Positions 25,703-34,026 of a stretch of DNA of 64,000 nucleotides are shown in pieces. The stretch's first letter is position 1. Each line of letters starts with the position of its first letter. A program made the position numbers and the translations under genes. This DNA is from UBA5239 sp040394635. Its GTDB lineage: Bacteria > Verrucomicrobiota > Lentisphaeria > Victivallales > Victivallaceae. The notes beneath the pieces are model-generated. The model was not told the origin of the DNA. It searched no databases and saw only the letters and a program-made list of their open reading frames with translations. Where the stretch lies: assembly GCA_040394635.1 (NCBI GenBank), contig JBEBRW010000019.1, forward strand, positions 16,925 to 80,924, in the 5' to 3' direction.

Positions 25703-26326
25703 ATGCCCAGAAAAAAACAATCTAAAATTGCCAACGCAGCGGCTTTCCGACGTGATGATGGAAATCCGAATATTGTTTTGGAATTTCCCTCTCGTTGCCT
25801 AATTGACACAAATGTTTTCCTTGGTGCCTCCAGGACCGATTACAATGAAAATCAACGTGAATGTGCCAGCAAATGTCTCGCCATCATGGAGGCTGTTGCC
25901 TCTGAAACGATCACAAGGGTCGTATTGGATTTAGGGAAAGATCATTCTGAGATATGGGATGAATACTGCCACAAACTGAAACCTTTTGGGGGGAATGGAT
26001 ATGGGGAGGCTATTCTTAAAACTTTATTCAATACAGGGCGATTTGATTATGTTAAAATCACTCCAATTGGGGCAAATCAGTATGCTGAATTTCCAAATCA
26101 TGTAAAACTTGCAGATTTTGATGCCTCTGACAAAAAATTTATTGCAACAGCCAATGCATGTCCCTCCAAACCTCCAATTCTTCAGGCTCTAGAAGGCAAG
26201 TGGTGGAGATGGGCCAAACCATTAGCCGAAGTTGGTATTGACGTTCTTTTTATAGATAGGGAATACGCCATAAAATATTGCCGTGAAAAAAATGGTTGTG
26301 GTAACAAAAAATGCAACGAGTGTTAA
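25703..26326 (+). CDS. PIN-domain nuclease, predicted effector
   Basis: A 207-residue protein with a PIN core: LIDTNVFLGAS (first acidic residue Asp35), acidic positions in DHSEIWDEY (80-88), and the third and fourth acids in DFDASDKKFIATA (Asp140, Asp143), then VLFID. PIN domains are Mg-dependent endoribonucleases, often toxins that cut tRNA or rRNA. The last 15 residues have four cysteines (193, 199, 204, 207), a possible zinc-binding tail. It sits between the ATPase (2-base gap) and the RNA ligase (1-base gap), so the three genes form one unit. The target RNA is unknown. Confidence 0.72.
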   Translation: MPRKKQSKIANAAAFRRDDGNPNIVLEFPSRCLIDTNVFLGASRTDYNENQRECASKCLAIMEAVASETITRVVLDLGKDHSEIWDEYCHKLKPFGGNGYGEAILKTLFNTGRFDYVKITPIGANQYAEFPNHVKLADFDASDKKFIATANACPSKPPILQALEGKWWRWAKPLAEVGIDVLFIDREYAIKYCREKNGCGNKKCNEC

Positions 26327-26327
26327 A

Positions 26328-27014
26328 ATGAATTCGGATTTTTTCAAATTTCCATCAACGCCGCATCTTGCTGTTCTAGGAAACAATGATGTACGTGATG
26401 ATAAATGCTTTTCACTACAGGAACGCGATAATTTCTTAAAAAATGAAATTATTATTGAGGAAAAAGTTGATGGTGCAAACCTAGGATTCTCATTTAATAA
26501 TAGTGGAAACTTGATTTGTCAAAATCGCGGCAGCATATTAGTTTATCCTTTTGCAGGACAATGGAAAAAATTGAATGAGTGGATTGAACCTAGACTTGAC
26601 TCCTTGTTTGAGATACTAGAGGAACACTTGGTTTTGTTTGGAGAATGGTGCTATGCCCACCATTCCATTCGTTACGACAGCCTTCCTGATTGGTTTATTG
26701 CGTTTGATGTATATGACAGGCAAGAAGAGCGTTTCTATTCTGTGCAAAGAAGAAATCAACTGATTGAGAAAATCAATATGAAACATGTACCACTAGTCGC
26801 AACAGGGCATTTCGCTTTTAACCAGTTGGCAACTATGACGTTTCAATCTTACTTCGGACAGCATGAGGCAGAGGGAGTTTATTTGCGGGTTGATGATGAA
26901 AATTGGCTGATTGAAAGAGCAAAATTAGTTCGCCCTGTCTTCAGGCAAACAATTGACAAACATTGGTCAAAGAATGGAATAGTGCCCAATAGATTAGCCC
27001 CCCAATATCAATAA
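26328..27014 (+). CDS. ATP-dependent RNA ligase (Rnl2-like nucleotidyltransferase)
   Basis: About 228 residues from the ATG at 26328, one base after the PIN gene's stop. Motif I is EEKVDGANLGF, with Lys46 the likely AMP-accepting residue. Motif III-like FGEWCYAHHSIRY, motif IV EGVYLRV and motif V ERAKLVRPVF follow in order, which gives a full nucleotidyltransferase core without a clear extra C-terminal domain. Such enzymes seal nicked RNA, for example tRNAs cut by anticodon nucleases. Its place directly after a predicted nuclease suggests repair or control of damage made by the same operon. Confidence 0.85.
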   Translation: MNSDFFKFPSTPHLAVLGNNDVRDDKCFSLQERDNFLKNEIIIEEKVDGANLGFSFNNSGNLICQNRGSILVYPFAGQWKKLNEWIEPRLDSLFEILEEHLVLFGEWCYAHHSIRYDSLPDWFIAFDVYDRQEERFYSVQRRNQLIEKINMKHVPLVATGHFAFNQLATMTFQSYFGQHEAEGVYLRVDDENWLIERAKLVRPVFRQTIDKHWSKNGIVPNRLAPQYQ

Positions 27015-27245
27015 CGTGTTTATTTCATCGTTATTCGATAAATCATTGGCCGCTTGACTCTGTGGACAAAAATTCACCAACAACCACGGACGCAACAGAA
27101 TATAAAATAATCACATCACCGATTGGTCCATAATCCGTTTTTTGCGTCAAAACTTCGATTTCGCCACAATTGAGCTCGAAATCCAATTTTGTTCTGCTCT
27201 TTCCTGATTTTTAATAAACTCCACCTTGGTAGTCGAAACCAGGGT

Positions 27246-30002
27246 TCAGTCGAAGCTTATTTCCACCCGGGTTACCCGGGGAGAATTGCCGCCGTTGGCT
27301 GCACCGAGTGCCAGACGGTATTGAATAACCCTGTCTCCGAGGGCGAGCGGGAAATTGACCTGCCGGCTCCCGGTGAAATAGTCCTGATCGTAACTGGCTC
27401 CAAACCACGGGCTGTTTTCCAGCAGTTCTCCGGTGGCGGCGGTACGGAGCTGAAGCTTCACCCAGGTTTTCGGCTGCAATTCGGCATCCAATATGATACC
27501 GGACAGCCGCATTGCTCCTTCCGGGATATTGAAAATGCGCGACGTATAAAATTCTTCCTCGCCGCCATCCATAATGTTGCAGGGCGACGCCGCGATCATC
27601 CCAAGCGCGCCGATGCTCGGCAGTTTCGTGGTATTCTTCGGCTCGAATCCATCCGGGCCGTTCCACCAGACCTTGGAGTCGGTCATATGGTTACCGTAGG
27701 AGCGGTGATGGCAAACGGCCAGGTCGATGTACCCGTCTTCATTGAAATCGCAGGCAATACAGCCGCTGCCCGCATGGTTGAAAATGCGCTGGCGGCGGGT
27801 GATCGAAAAACCTTCCGGGCCGTTCCAGTAAATATACGCCTCGATGTCGCGGCTGTGTGCTGCCTGATAGCTGGTCACGAAAATATCAAAGAGTCCGTCG
27901 TTGTTGAAATCGGCGACCGTGAGGGAATTGCAGGAGCTTGCCGGCAGCATGCAGCAGCGTTCCTGGCTGTAGCCCTCCGGTCCGCCCCAGAAAATATAGA
28001 TGGACGATTCATATGGGTGAGTTTTTGACCACGAACCGTGCCCGCCGACAATCAAATCGAGGTAGCCGTTGCCGGTCAAATCAGCCGCACGGGCGCAGGA
28101 GGCCCCTTCGACCGGGAGAAAGGTCACGCGATCCATCGAAAATCCCTCCGGACCGCCCCAGAGAATCATTGAGCGCTGTCCCCGAATCTGCGGCACGAAG
28201 AGATCCAGATAGCCGTCGTTGTTGAAGTCGGCAGTAAAGAGGAAGCGCGCCTCTCCGAAGTTCGGCCGGTCATAGGCGGAAGCATCGTTGTAATCTTCCC
28301 GCGAGGGAACATAGCCCTTTGAATTGACGTCCATATTGATGATCTGCGACGGTTCCTTCGGGTAGCCGTCCGGACCGCCGTGAAAAATCCGCAGTTCCGG
28401 CTGGCTGTAACCCGAGAAAATAAGGTCCAGATAACCGCTTCGCCGGAAATCTCCGGTCACGCAGCCGTGCGCCCTAAACGTTTCCATGACCGCCGGGCAA
28501 TTGGCGTCGAAACCGTTTGCATTCTGATAATAAATGAAGGAGCCGGGGTCCAGATGCGGAGCGCATTCCGCGCTGTTGGCAAGTACCAGATCGGCGCGGC
28601 CGTCGTCGTTCAGGTCGGCGCAGATCAGGTCGACCGCCGAGTGGCCCGGCAACTCGATCCGGCGCTCCGGCGAGAACGACCCGTTTTCATTCAGATAAAT
28701 ATAAACCGGGACGTCCCCCAGGCGGCGCCCGCCCATGTTGTTGATGAAAAGAATCCCCGGTTTCCGGTCGCGTCCGAAGCGGATTTCCCGCGCCCCGATG
28801 GCATTGTGGGTGGTGAAGCAGCGGGGCGTCAAGTCGATCTCCCCCTGCCCGTCGACCGGATAGACGATGGATTTGGCGGAGTACATCACCTGATCGCAGC
28901 CCTGGGCGAAAACAAGCGAACACCGTCCGCAACCGGCCAGGTCAATCAGGGCAATATCGCGAACATTCTTCGTCGGCAGCGCCCGGCGTTTTTCCCAGTC
29001 CAAACCGGGAATCAGGAGGCTGTCTTCTATCCGGTCGTTTTCCTCGCGGCATACCGCGAGAACCAGATCGTCGCCCCCGGCACTGGTGACGTGCCCGGCA
29101 GCGGCCATGACCACACCTGCCACCGGAAATGAAAACGCGGCTTCCAGTTGCCGGCCACCGCCGATGCGATAGAATACCACCCGGTCTTTTTCCGGTTTAT
29201 AAATATGCGGTACTCCGGCGATCGTGATGATGGCGCTGCGCCAGCCCGGAACATAACTCCGTTTGATGGCGGTAGTCAGGACCTGCGCCTTGGCCATCGG
29301 TAGATCCCCCTCGCCTGCTTCGCTGTAACGCCCGGCATTGATACCGTCCGGGCCGCCCCAGTAAATCCGGGGCGCGCCTTGACGCATGCGAAGGTACAGA
29401 TCGACATAGCCGTCGCCGTCCAGATCCGCCACGGACATGCTGAAGGCTTCCACCGGAAGGTCAGTAAATCCGTTAGCAAGATAGCCGCAATCGGTCTTCG
29501 AAAAAATCCGGATGTATTTGGCATTGAGAAAGGCGATTTCGATTTTGCCGTCGCCATTGAAATCACCGGCGGCGACGCCGAGTGAATCGGGCGCGTAAAG
29601 CTCGGTTTTGCGGTTTTCGCTGTAGCCGTCTGCCCCGCCCCAGTAGAGATAGGCGGAGACATCCGCCTTGGCGCCGTCGCACTGATTGGCCACGATCAGC
29701 TCCTCGTAACCGTCATCATTCAAATCGATCAGGCAGCAGTCAAAGGGCCCCAACGTGGGAAGCTCCTCGACCACGGGCGTACCGAGCGGGTCCTTGATCA
29801 GCGACAGGTTCGGGCACTCGTCAATTTCCTGCCCATTGGCGAGGAAAATATCCGAAAATCCGTTGCGGTTAACGTCGAGCCGGTGAATCCGCTGCAGGAC
29901 TCCGTTTCGCGAAACATAGAGATTCTGCCCGCCGTTGCCAAACGTTCCCTGCACGAAATCATCGAATGATGAATCTCCGACTTTTTTTATTTCAATCGAC
30001 AT
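27246..30002 (-). CDS. FG-GAP/VCBS repeat beta-propeller protein
   Basis: A 918-residue protein made almost entirely of FG-GAP-like repeats. About ten copies of a calcium-binding loop such as DLNDDGYEEL, DFNGDGKIEI, DLDGDGYVDL, DFNNDGYLDL and DFNEDGYIDL are visible, most paired with a (W/Y)WGGP(D/E)G(Y/F) motif. It should fold as one or two beta-propellers that bind glycans or proteins; the last 130 residues form a separate beta domain. It starts MSIEIKKVGDSS and has no signal peptide, which is unusual for this family. It is the last gene of a GntR-controlled carbohydrate locus, 9 bases after a sodium:solute symporter gene. Confidence 0.82.
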   Translation of the reverse strand: MSIEIKKVGDSSFDDFVQGTFGNGGQNLYVSRNGVLQRIHRLDVNRNGFSDIFLANGQEIDECPNLSLIKDPLGTPVVEELPTLGPFDCCLIDLNDDGYEELIVANQCDGAKADVSAYLYWGGADGYSENRKTELYAPDSLGVAAGDFNGDGKIEIAFLNAKYIRIFSKTDCGYLANGFTDLPVEAFSMSVADLDGDGYVDLYLRMRQGAPRIYWGGPDGINAGRYSEAGEGDLPMAKAQVLTTAIKRSYVPGWRSAIITIAGVPHIYKPEKDRVVFYRIGGGRQLEAAFSFPVAGVVMAAAGHVTSAGGDDLVLAVCREENDRIEDSLLIPGLDWEKRRALPTKNVRDIALIDLAGCGRCSLVFAQGCDQVMYSAKSIVYPVDGQGEIDLTPRCFTTHNAIGAREIRFGRDRKPGILFINNMGGRRLGDVPVYIYLNENGSFSPERRIELPGHSAVDLICADLNDDGRADLVLANSAECAPHLDPGSFIYYQNANGFDANCPAVMETFRAHGCVTGDFRRSGYLDLIFSGYSQPELRIFHGGPDGYPKEPSQIINMDVNSKGYVPSREDYNDASAYDRPNFGEARFLFTADFNNDGYLDLFVPQIRGQRSMILWGGPEGFSMDRVTFLPVEGASCARAADLTGNGYLDLIVGGHGSWSKTHPYESSIYIFWGGPEGYSQERCCMLPASSCNSLTVADFNNDGLFDIFVTSYQAAHSRDIEAYIYWNGPEGFSITRRQRIFNHAGSGCIACDFNEDGYIDLAVCHHRSYGNHMTDSKVWWNGPDGFEPKNTTKLPSIGALGMIAASPCNIMDGGEEEFYTSRIFNIPEGAMRLSGIILDAELQPKTWVKLQLRTAATGELLENSPWFGASYDQDYFTGSRQVNFPLALGDRVIQYRLALGAANGGNSPRVTRVEISFD

Positions 30003-30011
30003 AATTATTCC

Positions 30012-31790
30012 TTACTTATCCTCGATCACCGCGCCATCGTCAAACAAAGTCAGGCCCTGGTATTTTTCTTTTTTCTGAACCTTGCCGCAGGTCAGCCAGA
30101 CCGCACCAAGCAGGGTATAACAAACCATGGTTGGCACCCCCAACCATTGAAAACTGAGCGCATGAGCTTCTTCGCGACAATAGATGTTGCTGAAAAATGC
30201 CCAGAGCAGAATCGCAATGCCGAACCCCAGAAATGCCGTCCCTGCGACAATGACCGGGGTCGTATATTTCTTCTGCCGCCGGTACAGCACGAACCATACC
30301 GCCATGACGATAATTCCAAGCACGGCAAACGGTACCGCCGGCAGGTAGTCGACCGGTCCCGCCCAGCCCATATCCTGCCCCGGCTGCCAGCTGTTGAAGG
30401 CCATGGTACTGGTGAAATACCAGGCCGTCATCCCCAGTTTCAGGCCCCACAGCGAACCTGCGGTCACCCAGACCAGCAGTGTGCTGGCGCGCTTCGAAAG
30501 CACCGCAAAAATGAATGCCGGTACCACCACCGCCTCGAACGCGTAGAAAATGGTCGACGCCTCCACCACGCTTTGCGAGAGCCATTCCGCCGAATACGTG
30601 ATCAGCAGTCCCAGTCCGCAAGCGACCACCCCCACCAGCACGGTGGCGATACGCGATACTTTGACCTGGGTATGTTCGCTTATGGCCGGGTTGAAATAGC
30701 GCAGATGCAGTTCTTTCACATACACGGTCGCCATGCTGTTGAAAACGGCGTTCAGAGTCGAGATCACCGCAGCCAGCATGGCGGCGATCACCAATCCCGG
30801 AATCGGTGGCGGCAACTGGGTCGAAATGAAATTGAACAGCGCCGTGTCGCCGCTTTTTGTCACGAACTCCGGGTGCTGATGGAAATAAGAGAACGTCAGG
30901 AGCCCGATCACCCACAAAATAATGATGGTCGGAATGGTGAGGAACGTATTCACCACCTGAGTTTTGACGGCGGCTCTGTAGCTGCCGCTGGCCAGTAACC
31001 GCTGTACCGTCATCTGGTCCGAAGCCATGACGCCGATCGGCGCCAACAGCTGATTCAGCAGCAGCAGCCAGAAGGACAGCCGGACATAAGGATTGAGCAG
31101 GTAAAACTCCGGTTCGGCAAACCGGTCCAGCCCCCGGCCATTCTGAAACGCATAAGCAATCCCGCCGAAAAGCCCGCCATCTGTTTTGAGGAACAACGCC
31201 CCCAGGATACAGCCCAGACCGCCGATCAGCACCACGAACTGCATGACATCGGTCCACACTACCGCCTTCAAACCGCCGACGGTGGTGAAAATAACCGCGA
31301 TGCCACCGCAACACAATACCGTCATCCACCCCGGCCATCCGGCCGCGCCCTCAAAAATCTTGCTGGTCGAGAACAGTACCATCCCCAGATAAATCAGCCT
31401 CAAGTAGATGGTCATCGTGGCGACCAGTGTCCGCACACCGGGGCTGTAACGCCGCTCCAGATACTCGAACGGCGTGAACGCGCCGATTTTGAAGTAAAAC
31501 CGGATGAAAATCGCGCACACCAGCGGCGTCAGCAGCGGCGCAATGAGTCCCAGCGCGAAGAAGGACAAACCGTGATTGAAAATCTCCCCCGGCACCATGA
31601 CCAGCGAAAACGCGCTCAACGCCGCCATCAGACAGGAGATTCCCAGCGCGAAGAACGGCATCTTGCCGCCCCCCAGCATATAATCTTTGGAGGTCTCTTT
31701 TTTGGACGAACAACAAAATCCGATTACCACCAATGCAATCAGGTACGACGCCATGACCGCATAGTCGGCAAAATGCAGCGATATTTCCAT
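30012..31790 (-). CDS. Sodium:solute symporter (SSS family)
   Basis: A 592-residue membrane protein with about 13-14 helices. The N-terminal half fits the SSS family: an SKDYMLGGGKMPFFALG loop (36-52), SLVMVPGEIF, the region FTPFEYLERRYSPGVR, and FTTVGGLKAVVWTDVMQF. Members import sugars, sugar acids, amino acids or sialic acid with sodium. Given its neighbours (secreted barrel protein, SGNH esterase, FG-GAP protein, GntR regulator), it probably imports the sugar released by this locus. The substrate cannot be read from the sequence. Confidence 0.9.
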   Translation of the reverse strand: MEISLHFADYAVMASYLIALVVIGFCCSSKKETSKDYMLGGGKMPFFALGISCLMAALSAFSLVMVPGEIFNHGLSFFALGLIAPLLTPLVCAIFIRFYFKIGAFTPFEYLERRYSPGVRTLVATMTIYLRLIYLGMVLFSTSKIFEGAAGWPGWMTVLCCGGIAVIFTTVGGLKAVVWTDVMQFVVLIGGLGCILGALFLKTDGGLFGGIAYAFQNGRGLDRFAEPEFYLLNPYVRLSFWLLLLNQLLAPIGVMASDQMTVQRLLASGSYRAAVKTQVVNTFLTIPTIIILWVIGLLTFSYFHQHPEFVTKSGDTALFNFISTQLPPPIPGLVIAAMLAAVISTLNAVFNSMATVYVKELHLRYFNPAISEHTQVKVSRIATVLVGVVACGLGLLITYSAEWLSQSVVEASTIFYAFEAVVVPAFIFAVLSKRASTLLVWVTAGSLWGLKLGMTAWYFTSTMAFNSWQPGQDMGWAGPVDYLPAVPFAVLGIIVMAVWFVLYRRQKKYTTPVIVAGTAFLGFGIAILLWAFFSNIYCREEAHALSFQWLGVPTMVCYTLLGAVWLTCGKVQKKEKYQGLTLFDDGAVIEDK

Positions 31791-31811
31791 CTTAATTCAC
31801 ATTCCTTTCGC

Positions 31812-33191
31812 TTACCGGGAGCCAGTCGAAATTTTCAGCGACCGCAGTTCGACGATTCCGCCGACTGTTTTCGAGCCATCGCCGAAATTGAGGCGGACGG
31901 GTTTATCGCTCAAGTTCTTAATCGGAAAACGGCCCAGCGGCGAGCCGTCGCACCAGACGTTTGCGACACCAGCCGCCACATCGATGGCAAACGAAAGGGT
32001 AAATTCGCGATCGCCGGTATCCGGCAGCCGGATATTGCCGAGCGTCCCGGACGTTTGACCGGGGGCGATCTGCATGATCACTTCGGCAATACGGCCTTCG
32101 GACTCGACAGAGAGTGTCCAGAAGAAACGGTAAGGCTTGCCCTCGATGGTTTTCTGCGGTTCGACAAAGCACAGTTTCAGTTCGGCAAGCACCGGTGACT
32201 TCACCCCCTTCAAAGAAGCATTGTCAAGCAACGAAATCAGCGGATATTCATGGCGCCCTTCGGAGGTATTGTCGAGCCGGAGCCGGCCGTCAGCAAGCGT
32301 CAGGCAGCCGGCAGGGTAGTCACTCTTCCAGCCTGTTCCCGGAAGACCATCCGCCGCACTGTATTCGATGTTCCATACTGCCTCCTTGAAGCGCTGAAAA
32401 TCCACCGGAGCCGTTCCGGCTTTCACTCCGCCCGCCGCCAGTGTACAGCAACGGCTTTGCGGCGAATACATGTCTAACGTTTTCAACAGCTGAATGGCGA
32501 TCTCCTGATGGCCGCGCGGCCCCGGATGGATCGTTTCGCCGAGCCATGAAGCAAGGACCTCCGGACTAGCCGCCTGATTGCTCCAATGAGCGAAATTATC
32601 GACCAGCAGCGTATCTTTCTTAGCGGCAACTTCGCGGACAATCTCCATATACTGCGGCAACTGCTCATAGCGGATAAGATATTTTTTCAGGTAATCCGTA
32701 TTGGGATTTTCCACCTTCTGAATAGTATTGGAGGTCTGCAGGACCACAATCGCGCCATCGCCCCGGACACGGTCAACCAATACGCCCAGGTTTTCGCGGA
32801 AAGCGTCCGGCGTCCGACCGCTGACGATATCGTTCATCCCAACCATCAGAATCACCACGTCCGGCTTCAATGAACGGACTTGCCAGTCGTACTGTTTTTC
32901 CGACAGCAACTCACGAGTGGTCTGTCCGCTGTTGCCGGAGTTAACCACCCGGTCCATGGGGCGCTTCAGTTCATGGCGGAGCCGCTCGGCGAAGATTTCC
33001 TGAAATGAGCGCCAGCCATGCGTATGAGCTGCCCCCTGGGTAATTGAGTCGCCATAGAAAACCCAGGTCCATGGGCGGTCCGAACTATTTCCCAGATGAG
33101 CGGTAATTTTGGCACGGTCGATGTCGGCCAGTGGCCCGGCAGCAATCGATAAGGTCATTATGCAGCAAATGGCGATCAGGATATTTCTCAT
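31812..33191 (-). CDS. Secreted SGNH/GDSL hydrolase with C-terminal beta domain
   Basis: A 459-residue protein with a signal peptide (MRNILIAICCIMTLSIAAG). The SGNH catalytic blocks are FYGDSITQGA (nucleophile Ser49), NSGNSGQTT (oxyanion region), VGMNDIVSG (Asn120) and ETIHPGPRGH (catalytic His; the usual Asp is replaced by Glu). Residues about 290-459 form a beta-rich domain like a glycan-binding LamG/sandwich module. A carbohydrate esterase that removes acetyl or similar groups outside the cytoplasm is the best reading. It lies between a pseudopilin gene and the symporter in the same operon. Confidence 0.82.
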   Translation of the reverse strand: MRNILIAICCIMTLSIAAGPLADIDRAKITAHLGNSSDRPWTWVFYGDSITQGAAHTHGWRSFQEIFAERLRHELKRPMDRVVNSGNSGQTTRELLSEKQYDWQVRSLKPDVVILMVGMNDIVSGRTPDAFRENLGVLVDRVRGDGAIVVLQTSNTIQKVENPNTDYLKKYLIRYEQLPQYMEIVREVAAKKDTLLVDNFAHWSNQAASPEVLASWLGETIHPGPRGHQEIAIQLLKTLDMYSPQSRCCTLAAGGVKAGTAPVDFQRFKEAVWNIEYSAADGLPGTGWKSDYPAGCLTLADGRLRLDNTSEGRHEYPLISLLDNASLKGVKSPVLAELKLCFVEPQKTIEGKPYRFFWTLSVESEGRIAEVIMQIAPGQTSGTLGNIRLPDTGDREFTLSFAIDVAAGVANVWCDGSPLGRFPIKNLSDKPVRLNFGDGSKTVGGIVELRSLKISTGSR

Positions 33192-33230
33192 GGTATGCCT
33201 TTTATATTCTGAATTTTAAAGGATGCGTGC

Positions 33231-33980
33231 TTACAGGATAAAAGCTCTCTGGATTCCCAAGTGGTCAACGTAGTTCATGGAGCCCCAGCGTGTTCCATCG
33301 TCTTTCAGATAATCATCCGAGGTAGCATGCATGGTCATGAGCTTTTCGGGTGTAAGTGCCTCGACGTGTCCGTCCAGGAAAGACATATTGCCAAATTTGC
33401 TGTGCCGAAAATGAACCCCGGTGTCTCCATTGCGGGTGATAACATAAAACTGGGTTTTTCCATAAGTGACAGTCCAAGAATCGGCCAATATGGTGAACGT
33501 ACTGGCATTCTTCACTTTTTTGGCCACAAGATACCGCCGGGTGGGGCCGGTGATCTGCGCCACCAGTTCTTTCCGGTAAGGTGTACCGCTGGAAGCTCCT
33601 GTAGGAGCCATGCCATAGGCGCCGTAAATCTTGCTGTAATAATTTTCCGTAGTGGGATTCTGCCACATGCTCTCGGACGCGGAAGTCGGACATGCGAATG
33701 TCTTGCTTTCCCGTGCCATGTACTTATGGACCTCCAGCTGGTCCGCCCATGAAATCCGCATATCGACTTCATTATAAAGCGGCATAAAACCATCCATATC
33801 ATTGGAATACATATTCATCATCAACTGATTTGATTTCAAGTTGGAGGTACACTTGATGGCATGCGCTTTTTCCCGCGCCTTGTTCAGTGCCGGAAGTAAC
33901 ATCGCCGCCAAAATCGCAATAATTGCAATAACAACCAGCAACTCTATAAGTGTAAATTTTTTACCTTTTTGAATTTTCAT
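33231..33980 (-). CDS. Pseudopilin-like protein with prepilin-type leader (H-X9-DG type)
   Basis: A 249-residue protein with a short basic leader and the pseudopilin helix FTLIELLVVIAIIAILAAML starting at residue 9. Glu at position +5 of the mature protein is present, but the residue before the cleavage point is Lys instead of Gly. A DUF1559-like body follows, with SNLKSNQLMMNMYSNDMDGF and a C-terminal HSKFGNMSFLDGH, which is an exact H-X9-DG motif. It is likely processed and held at the inner membrane or assembled into a pilus-like complex. It is one of four such genes here, each inside a carbohydrate locus. AAGGAG precedes the ATG. Confidence 0.85.
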   Translation of the reverse strand: MKIQKGKKFTLIELLVVIAIIAILAAMLLPALNKAREKAHAIKCTSNLKSNQLMMNMYSNDMDGFMPLYNEVDMRISWADQLEVHKYMARESKTFACPTSASESMWQNPTTENYYSKIYGAYGMAPTGASSGTPYRKELVAQITGPTRRYLVAKKVKNASTFTILADSWTVTYGKTQFYVITRNGDTGVHFRHSKFGNMSFLDGHVEALTPEKLMTMHATSDDYLKDDGTRWGSMNYVDHLGIQRAFIL

Positions 33981-34026
33981 TCTGTAACTCCTTTGGTTGG
34001 ATTTAAAACAGTTTTATATCGATGGT

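Noticed and set aside
27015..27245. Right-hand attachment repeat of the island (copy of the tRNA-Lys 3' end)
   Set aside because: I looked for GGTTCGAGTCCTTCAGGGAG or a close variant and saw none that was convincing.
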